A stretch of 64,000 nt of DNA, taken from contig CM069875.1 in NCBI GenBank assembly GCA_036172665.1, forward strand, positions 10,124,001 to 10,188,000. The letters are read 5' to 3'. The first letter of the stretch is position 1, and each line of letters starts with the position of its first letter. This DNA is from Prosopocoilus inquinatus. Taxonomy: Eukaryota > Arthropoda > Insecta > Coleoptera > Lucanidae. A model generated the notes under the pieces. It searched no databases, was not told where the DNA came from, and saw only the letters and a list, made by a program, of their open reading frames with translations. A program made the position numbers and the translations under genes. Shown piece by piece: positions 33,986 through 46,954 of this stretch.

Positions 33986-34161
33986 TCCATTTAAAATAAG
34001 AAAGTTGTTATCACTTCCGGCGAAACCGGAAGTCCTACAGTACTTAGCGATACGTCGAAAAATTCATTTTTGTATGTAATTTACAGTTGCTAAATTTAAT
34101 AGGAATCCATTAATAAATAAAGATTTTAGAAGGGTGAGCACATGGCGCGGGACACCCGGTA
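33977..34161. mobile_element. Short MITE, tatacaaggtgttcc / gggacacccggtata ends
   Basis: The left end tatacaaggtgttcc and the right end complement tataccgggtgtccc match at 12 of 15 positions. The interior carries ggcgaaaccggaagtcc. Related ends or fragments occur at 24717-24902, near 51600-51635, near 52980-53030 and at 54905-54978. It shares its left end with the neighbouring foldback arm. Confidence 0.6.
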
Positions 34162-34995
34162 TAAGTTGTTCTATGGAGTAGATGAAACTATTCCAAACAA
34201 CACACGGTACAATTTGACCCGACATATTTTGCGACACAAATCTGTTGGAAATTAGATCTTGCCATTCTTGAAATGACTGGATTTTGTCATGTTTCTTTTT
34301 CATTCGCTCTATTACATAAAATAATCGGTCACAGATTAAATAGATAGATTAGGCTGATAGCTGTGCCAGAACAAATAGACTCAAATCCTGGACCATGTTC
34401 GTTTAAAATGTATTTTCTAACCGTTATATATCCGGTTTGAATACCAAAGTTAGGTCTTTTTTGCATTAAATAACAGGACAAGTACGTAAAGTTTAAGTAT
34501 GCGTAATAAGCTGATTTTCAAAAATTTCGGACTTGGGCCCTTTTTAATCTCATACATTCATTCATTTGAGATAAAAGTGCGGTCCATTGGTAGCGATTCG
34601 TACTATTTTATATAAAATCCCGAATAGATCCATTTAAACCATGCCCGTTCGGGATTTAAATTTTTTGGTAACGATCCCGCGTTCGGGACTCTAGCCACGT
34701 CCTATCAAAAAACAAGAAATGATGAAAATTACGCGACATTCAGTATTTCAATTTTTGCTATAACGCAGTGAAAAATTATGGAAACGGAAAGGTAAAACAT
34801 GCTGCCTTAAAGGAATTTGAGTACCATGAACGTAGTTTCTCAATTATGGAAGGCAAAATAAAAATGTGTTAAAATAAATTACAATACATATTGATGTGCG
34901 TTTCTGTGTTTTAAATATTTTTATTCACAATTTTTAGAACTAAATTGGGACAAAATAAAAAGTGAAATGTGAGAACTAATTTGGGATAGAGGGAG

Positions 34996-37943
34996 TATAA
35001 AATTTTTTCAACTTCAGGAAAATAAAAAATATTAAAGTGTAAAATAATGGCATCAAGGACATTATAATACATCTGACAGCTTTATGAAAAAGAAACATAA
35101 CTGAATAAATGTAAATAGTAATACATCAACTGAAAGTATACCTTAATATGTTAAAACTTAAATATACATAATTCAAAGACATTATACACTGTGTCCACGT
35201 TTCGATGCTCACCATTGGCATCTCGGTTATTAGAAGATATAGAGCAATGGTGGCAATGGTTAAATGGGGAATGTTTTGCAGAATTCAATGCTCGCAACAA
35301 ATCTCATTTCAAATTCACCATAACTTTTTAAAATTTTAAAATAATTTAAGAAAACCAAAATTTTACGATTTCAATATTCCTCAATAACTCGATAACACCT
35401 GATGTGACCTCTTCTAAACTTTTACATTGTTCAGACACTTTTTTAAGACAAAGTTTTTGATGCAAACAGAAACCTCCGATTGTCATTTGTTTTCAAGTTA
35501 TTAACGCTAACTTTTGTTTTCCATATGGCACCCATATTAGGTTTTCGGTTAGTTAGATAATCTTAAAAAAGAGCTTTTCAACGATGTATAACATATCCGA
35601 AATTTTTTTATTTTTAGGGGAGATATTAACAAAAACATAAATTAATCTCTTATGAATTAGTAGGCTATGAAATGAAACACTCAATACTCTAAAATATCGA
35701 AACGATATTAACGTAACAGATATTTGGAACTACTAACAAACGAAAAATACCTACTTCGAAACAAATTATTAATCCTGACGACATGCAGAACAGCTGGATC
35801 CAGCAGGATGGTTACCTGGCCCATAACAGTCGTGACGTACATTTTTTGAGAGAAAACTTTAATGAGAGTGCTTTCAAATAATGGACCACTACAATTGTTT
35901 GCGAGATCGCAAATAAGAAAACTAACTACTCGGAAGAGTTATAAATACTAAATACCCATTTACCGCTTCCCATCATGAATAAAATAATAAGAAAACAGTT
36001 TCTTTTCAACATATGCCAAAGAAAATTTTGTTCGAGTCTCAAATGGAACATCTATACAATTTTAACAGGTAATTTTTTTAACTTATATCCACAAGAAAAC
36101 TAATAATGTCATACATCAAGAATTCAAGCAACATACCTATTACTATAGCTTTAAAACTCTATTTATTTTATTTTTGTTGAAACACAATTAAAATATAACT
36201 GCATCAACTATTAGCACCTATCTAGTTTTTGTTTTCTTTTTTCTTCGTTTTATCCTTCGGTCAGCCCATTCTATAGCCAACTCGATTAAAAACTAATTTA
36301 GCCGTTAAATTACATTCGCTGGACCGAGCTCTTCCGCGCTTCTTTTTCTAGTGCAAATTGGTGGCGCAAAAAATGCTTCGATTTTTCCATTGAACGAACG
36401 CGGTAGTAACGAGTTCGTTCGCAAAACCCTTGTGTGTTGGATGCGGTCTCTTTAATTCGTTACACCGGAACATGTACGTTTTTTTTCCATCGATAAAGTA
36501 CAGAACTGTCAAATGCATTTATCGAATTCCTAACGAAACTGACAGGAAACAGATCGAGAAAAAACGAAATAATTTGGGCAAGGTTTAAACTACACTTGTT
36601 TCCAATTTTACGTATTTTTTTTGTTAGTGGTCTAACAAGTCAATTCTAAAAAAGAAATAAACTTACAAAAAACATTTTGCGAAGCGACATGACAGGAAGC
36701 TGCAGTACAGAGTTTTGTAATTTCTATAAATAAATTAAAGTTAAAATCCGTTCATTTTTTCGTAGTAAAAGTTTAGTACAACTCGAAAAGTAAGTTTATA
36801 TACTCGTACAAATTTAATTAGTAACTTTTTCTTCTCTTCTATAATATAATCCTTATCATATTTTCCAGTGCCAAGAAGAACAAAAACCAAATATTAATTC
36901 TAAATTAATACAATAATCTAGTTTAATTTAGTGAATATAAATGTATTGCATTTAAACTAAATGATTGCTATTTTCAAATAAATTAATTGACACGACAATC
37001 TGACCAATTACACTTACCAGTATTTATAGTTGTACTTTACCAAAACCGAGCATTCCTGTTTGCTAACAAAGTTTATGCAATTACTTATCAGTGTTAACAA
37101 ATTAATTTCCACCACCGCACACAGAGTATTAAGATATTAAAACCTACACGGTAAAGCCATTAGCAAATAGATATTTGAACAGGGACTATTGGAAAAGGCT
37201 CTTATTGAATTAATTTGCGTTCTTACATTCACGTCCGAATTTATTACTCCACTCACAAGACTTTCCCGATTACTATCTCACGGAAATTCGTCTTCCGGGT
37301 GAAGAAAGGAAACATCACTTTTTGATCAATCAATTAGCATCAAGTGGATTTTTTGCTTCGAAATAATACAGCACATATTTTTCAAGTAATAAATGAAATA
37401 ATATAAATGAATTTCTTTAATTTAATAACCGAACGACGTTCCTAAAAGATGTTATTGCAAATTCTACAAAAGGATAACTTTCAAACAATTACCAGGACTT
37501 CAAGTTTGAAGATAGTTTTTATTAAATCCAGAAAATTTTAAAACTGAACTAATTTGGTTCTTTGTCTTTCTAAACTAAGTTTAGAAAAGGAATTAAAGTT
37601 AAGTGTTTCAATCACAAATGCATTCTGGAGCAAATCAATAAATTCGGAATTAGAACTACTGTAACAGTACAAACGGAATCAAATTGCTAAACTTCTAAAA
37701 CTTCTAAGGATAACTTTACATATTAATGAAGATGCGTACGAAATATGAATGCTTCTACAGTCTGAGAAAATCAGGGAGAGTACCTAATGTTATAAACTCA
37801 TTCTAAGAAACCTTAAAAAATTATAAAATTAAATTATAAAAAAATATGTCGGGATTATACTATTCAATACCTAATTGTAAATAACGGGAAAATCATAAAT
37901 CTTTTAATTTTTCATTTCTAATTTAAATAAATTTTAATGAAAT
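34996..37943. other. Intergenic DNA, possible transposon end at 35185
   Basis: tatacactgtgtccacgttt at about 35184 resembles a MITE end but has no visible partner. The 36290-36480 part is slightly richer in GC (ggaccgagctcttccgcgct). No open frame of interest was seen. Confidence 0.35.
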
Positions 37944-38165
37944 ATACAGGGTGTTTCCTAAGTACGGTCCGTAACTTGAGGATGTAATTCCTTGTGTTAC
38001 TTTAATAAAAATCCTTTATATAACTTGTGTCCGGAAACGCTTATATTCCAACATACAGGGTGTAAAAGTAAAATTTCAAAGAGTTTTTTTTTTATGTTTT
38101 TATTATTTTTTAATGCTCCTAGCAATATACAACAAAAAAATGTCTCTTGCATTTTCTACCTGGTA
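37944..38165 (+). mobile_element. Tc1/mariner-type terminal fragment
   Basis: The motif atacagggtgt occurs at 37945 and again near 38054, with cctaagtacggtccg and gtgtccggaaacgcttata between. This arrangement resembles the 5' end of an abundant arthropod mariner-like family. No transposase or right end is present. A truncated relic is the likeliest reading. Confidence 0.45.
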
Positions 38166-38351
38166 CTAACCGATTATTACAATTATTATTAAAAAAATTG
38201 CCGAGTAATACAATCATAAAAACATTTAATTTTTACAGTAATCAGAGCAAATGTCTTGTGTATAAAACACCTGTGTCACAAGAAAACGACTTAAGGAATA
38301 AAATAATTCAAGGTTGTAGTGATACGAAAATACGAAATACTCCGGGAATTA

Positions 38352-38430
38352 GAAATTTTTAATTATATTTAGTGGCCTATGGCTTGTATAAAAATTATTG
38401 CATAGGCCACTAAATATAATTAAAAATTTC
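38352..38430. repeat. Perfect 30-bp hairpin
   Basis: The arms 38352-38381 and 38401-38430 are exact complements (gaaatttttaattatattta... against ...taaatataattaaaaatttc) around a 19-nt loop. No decay at all is visible, so it is young or maintained. It may be the end product of a foldback insertion; no target duplication was identified. Confidence 0.8.
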
Positions 38431-39764
38431 AGAGTGATAGCATTAAATACTTATAGTAATTTCTTGAAAGTCTTTATTTACATACATTTTTAACAAGGTA
38501 TACTTACAGTCCTCCGCACCTAAAATGTATTTCTTGCGCGCAAACCTTGCACTTTTGCTATAAATACTCAGAGAAATGTCAAGATGCAACTAGACCATAA
38601 ATGGTGGCAACTTTCAGTTGCGGCAGCTTTTGCGCAGGCAACCAAACTCTATCGTGCAAAGGACAAATTTAGCTCGAATTTGGTATAAAATTTGTTTCCA
38701 TACGCGGTGAACGTTGATGATCGACGAAAGAGGTCTTCTTTACACCTGGCTACAAGTGACTTGCGGCAGGCTGAGAGGCGGCAACCAAGTTTTTTCGAGT
38801 TCTTCAGATCGGTTTTCACTTAATGGCACCTCATTCACTGCCCTAACAAATGAACGAATTTAAATAAAAGGTACTTGCGGCAACATTTTGCAAGGCAACC
38901 CGGTCGCGTTGTTTTCTTTCTACATGTAATCTTTCATTAAATCGCGTTTGTTAAAATAACAGATGAACGTAGAAAAGTTGCAGTGGGATCTTAGACTATA
39001 ACTAGAGACGAAAATAAATCTTATTAGTCTAGTTGCCTTGTGTCGCTGTATCTCGTCATTAGCAAATGTCTGATTCAGAAAGTGCTTTAGATCTTCCTAA
39101 TACTCCATCAGAAATAGTACGTCGCACAGTGGAACGATCTAATGGGAGCTACTGGACATGGCTACTATAGCTACATAGGTGTACAGATTTTTATGAAAAT
39201 TTGTAAAGATAATACCAATATCATTTACAACAGACGGTGAAAATTAAATTACGATTCATTCATCGGTTCATAACCAAAATAACAAAAGACTTCTCGTGTT
39301 ATGTTAAATGAATGAAATGAATGAAAATGAAACTAAAATAATTTTTAAATTTGCATATCAGCGCAAATTTAGATAAAAGTTGTAACATATAAACGTTAAC
39401 GCAGTAATATACAGCATGTTCCACAGTAGGTCTCACACTTTCTTGCTACAAAATGATTAGTTCCAGCGAAATTAAAAGGTTGGTACTTTTTGTCATTACT
39501 AAGACTTTCACAGAATTTATTCCTCAGAATGAGGAATCTGTGAATTTGCAGTGGAGATGGAGATAATGTTTCATTATGAACATGGCCTACTATTTTAAAA
39601 ATATTTTTCTGTTATTATTTAGTTATGTTGTAAGTAATTAAGAATGTTGGCATCATTGTAAAAAGAAAAAGAAATCTCTGCCGAATGAAATACAAAATAC
39701 TATACTGCTAAAAAAATAAAAAATAATATCGTACAAATGTTTTGACTAGCAATGCAATTATTTA
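38431..39764. other. Intergenic DNA without supported features
   Basis: The 38580-38950 part is less AT-rich (gacttgcggcaggctgagag) but has no long open frame. Nothing was identified. Confidence 0.35.
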
Positions 39765-40215
39765 CAAATTCAGAATCAACATTGAAATTAGAGAATCTTT
39801 CCTAATTTAACCTAATTTTTATCATCAAAAATAAAAAACTTTACAATGGTAACCCTTCCAAATTGAACACCCAATATAGCAACAGGGTGATTGTACGAGA
39901 ATTCCTACCCCCTTTAACTCTTTTATTTTTGATTTTAGGAAAAAATACATAACACAAAACTTATAGGGACTAATTCAAAGTTTCTCTGTGTGCTCACAGA
40001 AAAACAATTGACGGTTGGATAAACGAGATATAAACTAAACTTAAGTTTTCTTTTTAATTGAACACCGTATATATTATTACGTTTTTCGATTATAAATTAA
40101 ATTAAATTAAATTCAGCATCAACATAGAAATTAGCTGATTTAACCGAATTTATATCCTCAAAAATAAAAAGAATAAGAATCACAACCCTTTCAAATTGAA
40201 CACCCGATATAACAA
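39765..40215 (+). repeat. Imperfect direct repeat pair, about 110 bp each
   Basis: 39765-39885 and 40108-40215 share, in order, attcag-atcaacat-gaaatta, atttaacc-aattt, catcaaaaataaaaa or a close variant, caaattgaacaccc and atatagcaac/atataacaac. The spacing and divergence suggest two old copies of one short element, possibly two terminal repeats. Confidence 0.5.
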
Positions 40216-40309
40216 CGTATAGATGAACTATTTTGAGAAAGTACGTTCCATATTTTCCCACCCATCATGATTAGATTATTTGGTTATAATTTATTCTAAT
40301 AAAATAAAT

Positions 40310-40405
40310 TAATACGAGGTAGGAAACAGTAAGACAGAAAAATTCTCTCACTTACGGGATATGAACCCGGGCGTCTCTTGGTTTCGCGGCATAAGTTATT
40401 TGTAA
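40310..40405 (-). mobile_element. Possible tRNA-derived SINE fragment
   Basis: On the minus strand, a B-box-like ggttcatatccc (40367-40356) lies downstream of taacttatgccgcg, a weak A-box match. The spacing is tRNA-like, but the head is diverged and the body was not delimited. Confidence 0.35.
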
Positions 40406-42015
40406 ACTCAGAATTTTCGTGTCTTCCTCTTAGTGTTTGCTTCCTTGTATTAATTCATTTAATTTAGCACTAACATATCCCCCTCTTTATATTTGAGATA
40501 TTCTTATAAAATTTAATGCAATCATAATGATACACAAAAAAGTACAAAATGGTATCAAAGAAGCGTAAGCTAACAAGAAAAATAGCAGTACAAAAAGAAA
40601 AAAATCAAAAAATATTAAAGGAATACACAACAAAAGTCTACCTTCCTGTACAAGAAAAGAAGCAACGTAAAAATAATGTAACCACAGTTCGAATACTTAA
40701 AAATAAACAAACGAATTTTAATGGAAATTAAAATTTCCGTTTACAAACACCGCAAGCTTACGAACATAAGCAATGAATCTTATCAGATCAATAAGAACGG
40801 AAAACAATGAAAATGCTGAATAATTACAATGAAAAATTGAAAGAACACAGAGGACAGCGAATCTTGCACTTGAATCTTCAAAAGATTGAAACCGTCGAGA
40901 AACTGAAAGACAAAATATTAATTTTGACGTTTCTCAGAGTCTATTTTTATCATGACCTGCTAAATGAACTGTACTTTTCTGTTAGATAGTTTAATTTGTT
41001 CGTGTTATTGTGACTTTTAATGTCAAAGTGACAGATATTTCTAATGTTTACCTGTTACCTGTTTGAAAAATAATACTTCAAATTTCAAAAATCACAGGTT
41101 TATATCTGTACTTTAGTACAATAAATATACATTTAAAAAATAATAAATGTACTTTCAATTGCATTTAAGACCTTGTTACTTGACATTTTTCTTAATGTAA
41201 AAATTTAAAGTGATATGTTTTAAAAAGTTGAATAACGCGTAAACGGTTTACTCAGGTCCGATGTGTGGTACATAAAGTCACATTAAAATTGAGCCCGAAA
41301 TTCGAAAATGTAAAAACAAATAGGGTCATCCATTTAAAATAACGAAGTGATGTAAGGTCAAAACTAAACGAAACACTCTGTATACAGCAAATAATTTTAA
41401 AATATACCTTATATGAAATAATGAAACATTTGTTTCAAACCATTTTTTGTAAAATGACTAACTAAAGAGATATGAAAAGAACCGTCTGAGATAGAACACT
41501 CTATATTCATAAAAATTTAAATATCTTGTAAGGTCGCAGGAAGTCGCAAAATCTGATGGTATCAGCTTGAAACTTAGTGCCGCAGTGTATTAATGTAGCA
41601 CAATATACAGCGCGATATTGCGAGAGTTATACGAAACTTTCAATAATAGATTAACATTAATAATTTTTATTTTCCTGCTAAACGGCACATTGGAGCATAG
41701 ATTTCACATATCAGAGATAATGTACTTAGACACTCTTTTTTCAGTATAAAGTTTGTTGCAATTTAGAAAAACATTTAAAAAAGACATTATTTTTCAGCTA
41801 TTATGTGGCTCATTTTTTAAAGACATTAAAAAAAAGTTAAAGATGCTTTAACATACCAACATACTTAACAAATATGTATGAAAAGATTTTCTGAATTTGA
41901 TACTTGAGTTTCTGACCGATGTCCAAAGCATTACATAAGATCATTCCACTGTGCGTCGGGTCGTAGAAAAAGTATAGTGTTTAACTCTTCGAAATAATTT
42001 TCTTACGATCGCGAA
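40406..42015. other. AT-rich intergenic DNA
   Basis: Two lysine-rich 60-codon frames (40549-40731 and 40807-40989) reflect A-rich sequence rather than genes. Nothing else was supported. Confidence 0.4.
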
Positions 42016-42019
42016 TACT

Positions 42020-42162
42020 ACCGAACTCGTTCTCTCGCTCAAAAAATGTCACTTTCGTCATTCGTTCAACAATATACTATCTTTATGAATAAGCGTTAAT
42101 TTATTGGTAAACTGTTCTCTCGTTCAATAAACGTCACTTTCGTCACTCGTTCAACAACATAC
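42020..42162 (+). repeat. Local direct duplication next to the solo LTR
   Basis: ttctctcgctcaaaaaatgt...cattcgttcaacaatatact (42030-42078) and ttctctcgttcaataaacgt...cactcgttcaacaacatac (42115-42162) are parallel copies about 85 bp apart. The second copy is interrupted by the LTR. Confidence 0.6.
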
Positions 42163-42494
42163 TGTTACCGCCGTCATGCGCAAACAGATCTATTTTTAGC
42201 ATCAGTACGCCACCTTGCGTCACAAAACATGACCGAAGACTACTCGATCATTCTAGTATGTTCAGCAACAGATGGCTCTGCTATATAAGCCGTACGATCC
42301 CCCGGGAGTAGTTAGTTATGAAGTTAGCGAGCGAAGGATTCGTACCTCGAGTAAATAGAAAGTACATTTTGTAAAAGTGTTATTTGATAGACAAGCTCAT
42401 TACAACTGTGTTGTTAATTGCGTAAAGAGACAGCTTTGAATTAAAGTGTTCTGAAATTTAACGACTATAATTTGTGAACCTCAAATTCGTAACA
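42163..42494 (+). mobile_element. Solo LTR, Gypsy-like
   Basis: Begins TGTTAC and ends GTAACA, giving the TG...CA boundaries and a 6-bp terminal inverted repeat. Flanks are atac on both sides (42159-42162 and 42495-42498), a 4-bp target duplication as in Ty3/Gypsy elements. A TATA box (tatataa, 42282-42288) sits about 28 bp upstream of gttagtt (42311), a plausible transcription start. No gag/pol sequence and no second LTR lie nearby, so internal recombination presumably removed the body. Length is 332 bp. Confidence 0.75.
42282..42288 (+). promoter_or_regulatory. Putative TATA box of the solo LTR
   Basis: tatataa followed by agccgtacg, about 28 bp before the agttagtt motif that may mark the initiator. 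It lies inside the LTR as expected for the U3/R border. Inferred from sequence only. Confidence 0.5.
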
Positions 42495-42498
42495 ATAC

Positions 42499-45235
42499 TA
42501 TTATATCAATTCTCAGTGTCTTAATGCTAAGCTGATGAAAAAAAAATCAATTGCAAATCAATATCTACAGCTTCTTATAAAAATTCTTATTATCCCACGA
42601 GTACAATTATTTAAAAGTTCAATTTTCTCCATGTATTTGCCAATTTTCAAATCTATTTTATTCTTCCATTATGATACGCAAAAAGTTATTCACACAAAAA
42701 AGCAAAAATTAAAGGAATACATTATTTTATTTGGGATTATTTTGCAAAATGTACACAAAATTGTTGCTTCCAACTTGCATACCGTATGACAAAAATGTAT
42801 TAGTGACTGTCTTATGCGTTTAGAGATTTAAAATCTCTTCCATTAGAATACCTTCAAGTGAAGAAGAATCCTGTATAGTGTATATTTTATTCGTTTTATT
42901 ATTTCGTTCAAGCATGTTAATAAATTCTTTGCGCTTCTGATATATTGGGTCTGATGAATATTAAATGCTTTTACTTGCATTTTTTTAAAGGAAACTACCA
43001 AATATGTCTGTGGAGAAAATTGAAATTCTAGATAATAATTGTGCTCGTAAGAGTTTTATAAGATGATTTGGATAGTGATTTAAAATGCAGCCTTTTGTAA
43101 TTTTCAAAAGTAATTCTTAATTTCCGACCCTAGGTTATTTAACAAATTGGAAAACGAATTGTATAAAAAAAGTTGAAATTGTATTTATAGAATTTTAACT
43201 AAACCGAATAAATTATGCTTATCTAGATGTAATTAAATACTATAATTAAAGCTAAATGTCAAAGCAAGAAAATTCAATTTCTCAGAAGCACGAAAATGCT
43301 CGGCATTGATATTAGCTCATTTCGATTTGCAACTATAATCCGTTTCTGCATAGATGTAGCAATCTCACATTGAAAGTGCAGTACAGTTAGTTCAGAATTT
43401 TTAGCTCTGGTAACCTTAATTCGCATTCGTAAGTATAAACGAAGTGAGACGCTAAAGTAAATCGAGATGAAGACAAGATCATGCAGGACGTAAATTATTA
43501 TTTATCTGCGAGAGTGTTTTAAATGTGAATGCTCTTATTATTCGACCCCTGTCTCGAGTCCGCATCTTTTGAAGATCTTTTTCCTTTTGTGTTTCTCTTG
43601 CTGCTGGATAATTTAAAAATACAGTTCCGTCATCTTCCGTTTCTATCTTAAGATGAAATTTAATTTGGAACGACACTCTTTGTTTTTGTTCAATTCCGTT
43701 TCTCCGACAATGCTGCCTTGCAATGCATCCCTGTAATGTAATTAGTTAACTTCATCAGTATCATAGTTTGAAAGCAAACTACAAGTCGCATTAATTTTCT
43801 GTGCTTTAATCAGAATTAGCCGATAGCTGCGGGAAGGAGCGGCGTTTCTTCTTCTCTACGTGCATTTAATGACGCGAAATAATGATTTTGCTTGTTTTCT
43901 GTTCACCGTACCGTTACATCGTTGCCTTGGCGACTGATCAGCATGATTGCTCATTTTCTAATTTAAAATTTAATTACCGCATCGAATCTGGCAACAGATT
44001 GCAGATATCTGCAAATTCAACTTCTTACAAATAGAATGCATACATTCATAAATTGAACAGTAAGAAAGTAAATTAGCTTTGACAAAAAATACCATAAAAT
44101 ATAAAATATGTGGGTTTAAACGACCCATGTCCCATGCCCATTCCCTTGTTTCTTACGTGTTTGATGTTCTAATGTATATTTTTTCAGATTGAAGGCGAAA
44201 TTCCTAAAGGTGGTTTCAAAATTGAAACGTTGAATACAACCCTGTTAAACTCATAGGGTGTATGATAAAATTGTTTCTCGAGTCAGAATTTTACATGTAA
44301 AAAATCAGGAATCTCAATTATTGCGTGTTCTAACAGCTTTATAAAAAAATAGAATTAAAATAAAAAGTCAAGTCTTTTATTTTCTTATAATATCCCCTGG
44401 TATAGACATTGAGTTTTACAATTAGATGAATTTTTTATTCTCTTCAACGCTTAACAAGAATATATGCATTTTTTTATTTTTGTTTCCTTTCGCTGCAAGT
44501 TTTCTGCACTTAGATATATACTCTATTCAGACAGTGCCTTCATTGTCTACGACGGGATTGATTGGTCTAGATAAAACGGCAGAAGATATTCATATGTTTC
44601 TTAAATAAAATCGCCGTAATACCACTTAATGCAATTTATCCTTTCATTCAGGCATGAGTTGATGTTAAAAGGACACTAACCTAAAAAGAAACAATATTTG
44701 AAATATTTTTCAAATAATAAATTGTAAAAGTCAAATTTCATAGCTAGTGCTACATTTCAATATTTTTTTAAATATTTTATTGCCTTTTTTCGGTACCAGA
44801 AGATGTTAGAAGAAAATAAATAAAAGGAGCAACTTTTAGTTATAATTCCTTGTAACTTCTATCTTAACTATTTTGCTGTAAAATTGGTAAAAGAGGAAAT
44901 ATTTGATTTATTTTACTTTTACATAAAAAAATCCTGTCTCGCGAAACAATTTCTACACCCGGTAGAGGAAAAAGTTTCAGAAAAAAGAATATGTATATTA
45001 CAGTTGTTCAGAAAAAATACAAAAATGTAAAATAAATTAATATCAATATGCATTGGATTTATTAATATTCTAAATCAAAATTTGGCAGATCTTAAGTTTT
45101 TAAGTCACAATCATATCACATTCGACATTTCCCCAAAAAAAATCCAAAATATTTAAAAAAGTTACTAGAATTTTCTATAATAGAAACAAATATTACAAAA
45201 AAAATTATAAAACTTCTTTCGACAGCAATTACCTA
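42499..45235. other. Intergenic DNA without supported features
   Basis: Open frames (42535-42789, 43479-43676 minus, 44426-44608) have random composition. No repeat boundary was seen. Confidence 0.4.
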
Positions 45236-45453
45236 ATGCCGCGTTTACACTTTCGCACGAATGACGAGGTGAACCGCGAGACAAGTGGACAAGGCGATCA
45301 CTCGGCATTCGCCTCCTCCATTCGCCTCGTCGCTCGTGGCGCTCGCCCTGGCAGCGGTCTTTTGAGAACGAATGAACGGCCTGATGAGGTGAACTCGGTG
45401 TTCACATATTGAACCACTCGCGAAACTCAAACGCGAATGTGTAAACGCGGCAT
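45236..45453. mobile_element. MITE with atgccgcgtttacac ends
   Basis: The left end atgccgcgtttacactttcg and the right end cgaatgtgtaaacgcggcat are inverted with one mismatch. The interior is GC-rich (ctcgtcgctcgtggcgctcg). About 218 bp. The long minus frame at 45245-45646 runs through it and is not a gene. Confidence 0.7.
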
Positions 45454-46939
45454 AATACATATTTTTATTTTCTTGCAATATTTTGGAGCCAATAACATTC
45501 TCAGACAAGATTCTTACTACAGTTGAACTTAAAATTTGGTAAACCGTACCCAAGACAATAAAACGACATATGAAGACAATATATTTGAGTGTGGTGACTG
45601 ATGACAAACTGCGATATAGTTCTATAAATTCCAATAAAACACACACTTCAGTTTTGCGTCGTTATTGATCGAACACTTGTTCGTCGAACGAAAGTATCCC
45701 GTAAAAACGCAGTGTGTGGGCCCCTTTAAGGATAAATTTAATATTTTCAAGAGGATCATTTTTTTTTTCAAGAAACGCTCGCTGTTTTTATGCCACATGT
45801 CAAAAGTCAACTGTTTTCAAGGATTCGAGGCCAAACGAATAAATGAAGTCAGTCATTAATTTTTTTATGGAAAATTTTGAACATTATCCAAACCCTCTTA
45901 TAAAAAAATACTATGCTAAGAGCACTATTATTTAGCATTTCACGTTTGTCCATATATCTACATGGTAGTTTTCTCTAAAACATTACCAGTAAAGCTTTTA
46001 GTACGTTTTAATCACTTGACACATTGATTCGTAAACGTTGATATTCTGTCAAAGCTATTAACTAATAGTAAGATTTTATGATTGGCAACATTTTTTTAAT
46101 GTTTTTGGTACATTTCAAACTTTGGTGATGCAATTGGGAATTTGGTTTGAAGTTGGCAACACTATTAGTCCGTTCGTTGTTGACAGTTGCATGTAATATT
46201 TACTTATTTGATTGAAATATATTTATATTTTTGAACCAGTACAGTATAAATAGAATCAAGGTCAGTATTTAGATCATTTTATGAGATCTAACAGTAATTA
46301 AGCCCCATTTGTCCCATTTATTCAAACAGAATAGTTTATTATAACTTTTTGAAGTATTTAAAATATTATTAACGAAGTTAATGTTAAACTGTCTCTGCAT
46401 ACGTTTTGATTTTGATTATATTATTATTCTTTTGGTTTTTAAATGGATGATTATTGTACAAGTTTTCCTACTTGAAATTGTGGTTCAATTATTTGTTGTA
46501 CTAGTCAATTTTCATTTACATATTAAAATTGTTTACAAATTAGCAGACTTTTTAAATGATATTCCCTGCTCATAGATGTATAACGACGCTCACCATAAGT
46601 GATACATACCATTCGACAGTTACGAAGTCCTTACCCTGAATGTTCTTAAGGGTGTGGTTCGCATGCAAGAATATCATTTAAGTTGAGCGTCGTAGTACAT
46701 ACAACTTTCGTCCCACCCGTGACAAAGATTTGAAAAAATTTATAGCTAATAACCTTTAATAAATCCTTTTTTTAAAGCACTTTTAAAACTTTGATTCATT
46801 CACTACGCTTACCTATACAAACCAACATGATATCTGTCTGTTGTTTAGAAGAAAATGAGTTAATGCACTGAAAAATGGAGTACAAGTGTCCAACCCGTGA
46901 TGGTGGAATCACCCACGCATAATTATTTTGAAACTTGGA
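45454..46939. other. AT-rich intergenic DNA
   Basis: No supported feature. Confidence 0.4.
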
Positions 46940-46954
46940 AAAATTGAGATTCAT

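Larger units (their letters stand above)
31549..34995. mobile_element. Composite element with Stowaway/plant-mariner-like ends
   Basis: The left end ttccctctgtcccaatttag (31549) and right end ctaatttgggatagagggag (to 34995) are inverted and flanked by TA. Inversion continues inward: accgtcccgaacgcaggatc near 31837 corresponds to gatcccgcgttcgggactct near 34673-34692, and ccgaacgggtgtggttta near 31873 to its complement near 34640. No transposase was recognised; the 195-codon minus frame at 31597-32184 lacks transposase motifs. The centre holds the foldback 33284-33985 and the MITE 33977-34161, so part of the length is later insertion. Confidence 0.65.

Noticed and set aside
36290..36480. Possible promoter or LTR in a less AT-rich block
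   Set aside because: No TATA box with matching boundaries, no target duplication and no downstream open frame.
40549..40989. Two lysine-rich 60-codon frames as small genes
   Set aside because: Composition follows A-rich DNA (K, N, Q, I). No conserved motif and no regulatory context.
45385..45410. CUGAUGAG at 45387 as another hammerhead
   Set aside because: No GAAA box or stems follow in the right place; it belongs to the MITE.
45245..45646. 133-codon minus-strand frame
   Set aside because: Its C-terminal half is the GC-rich MITE 45236-45453 and the rest is unrelated; a chance fusion of frames.
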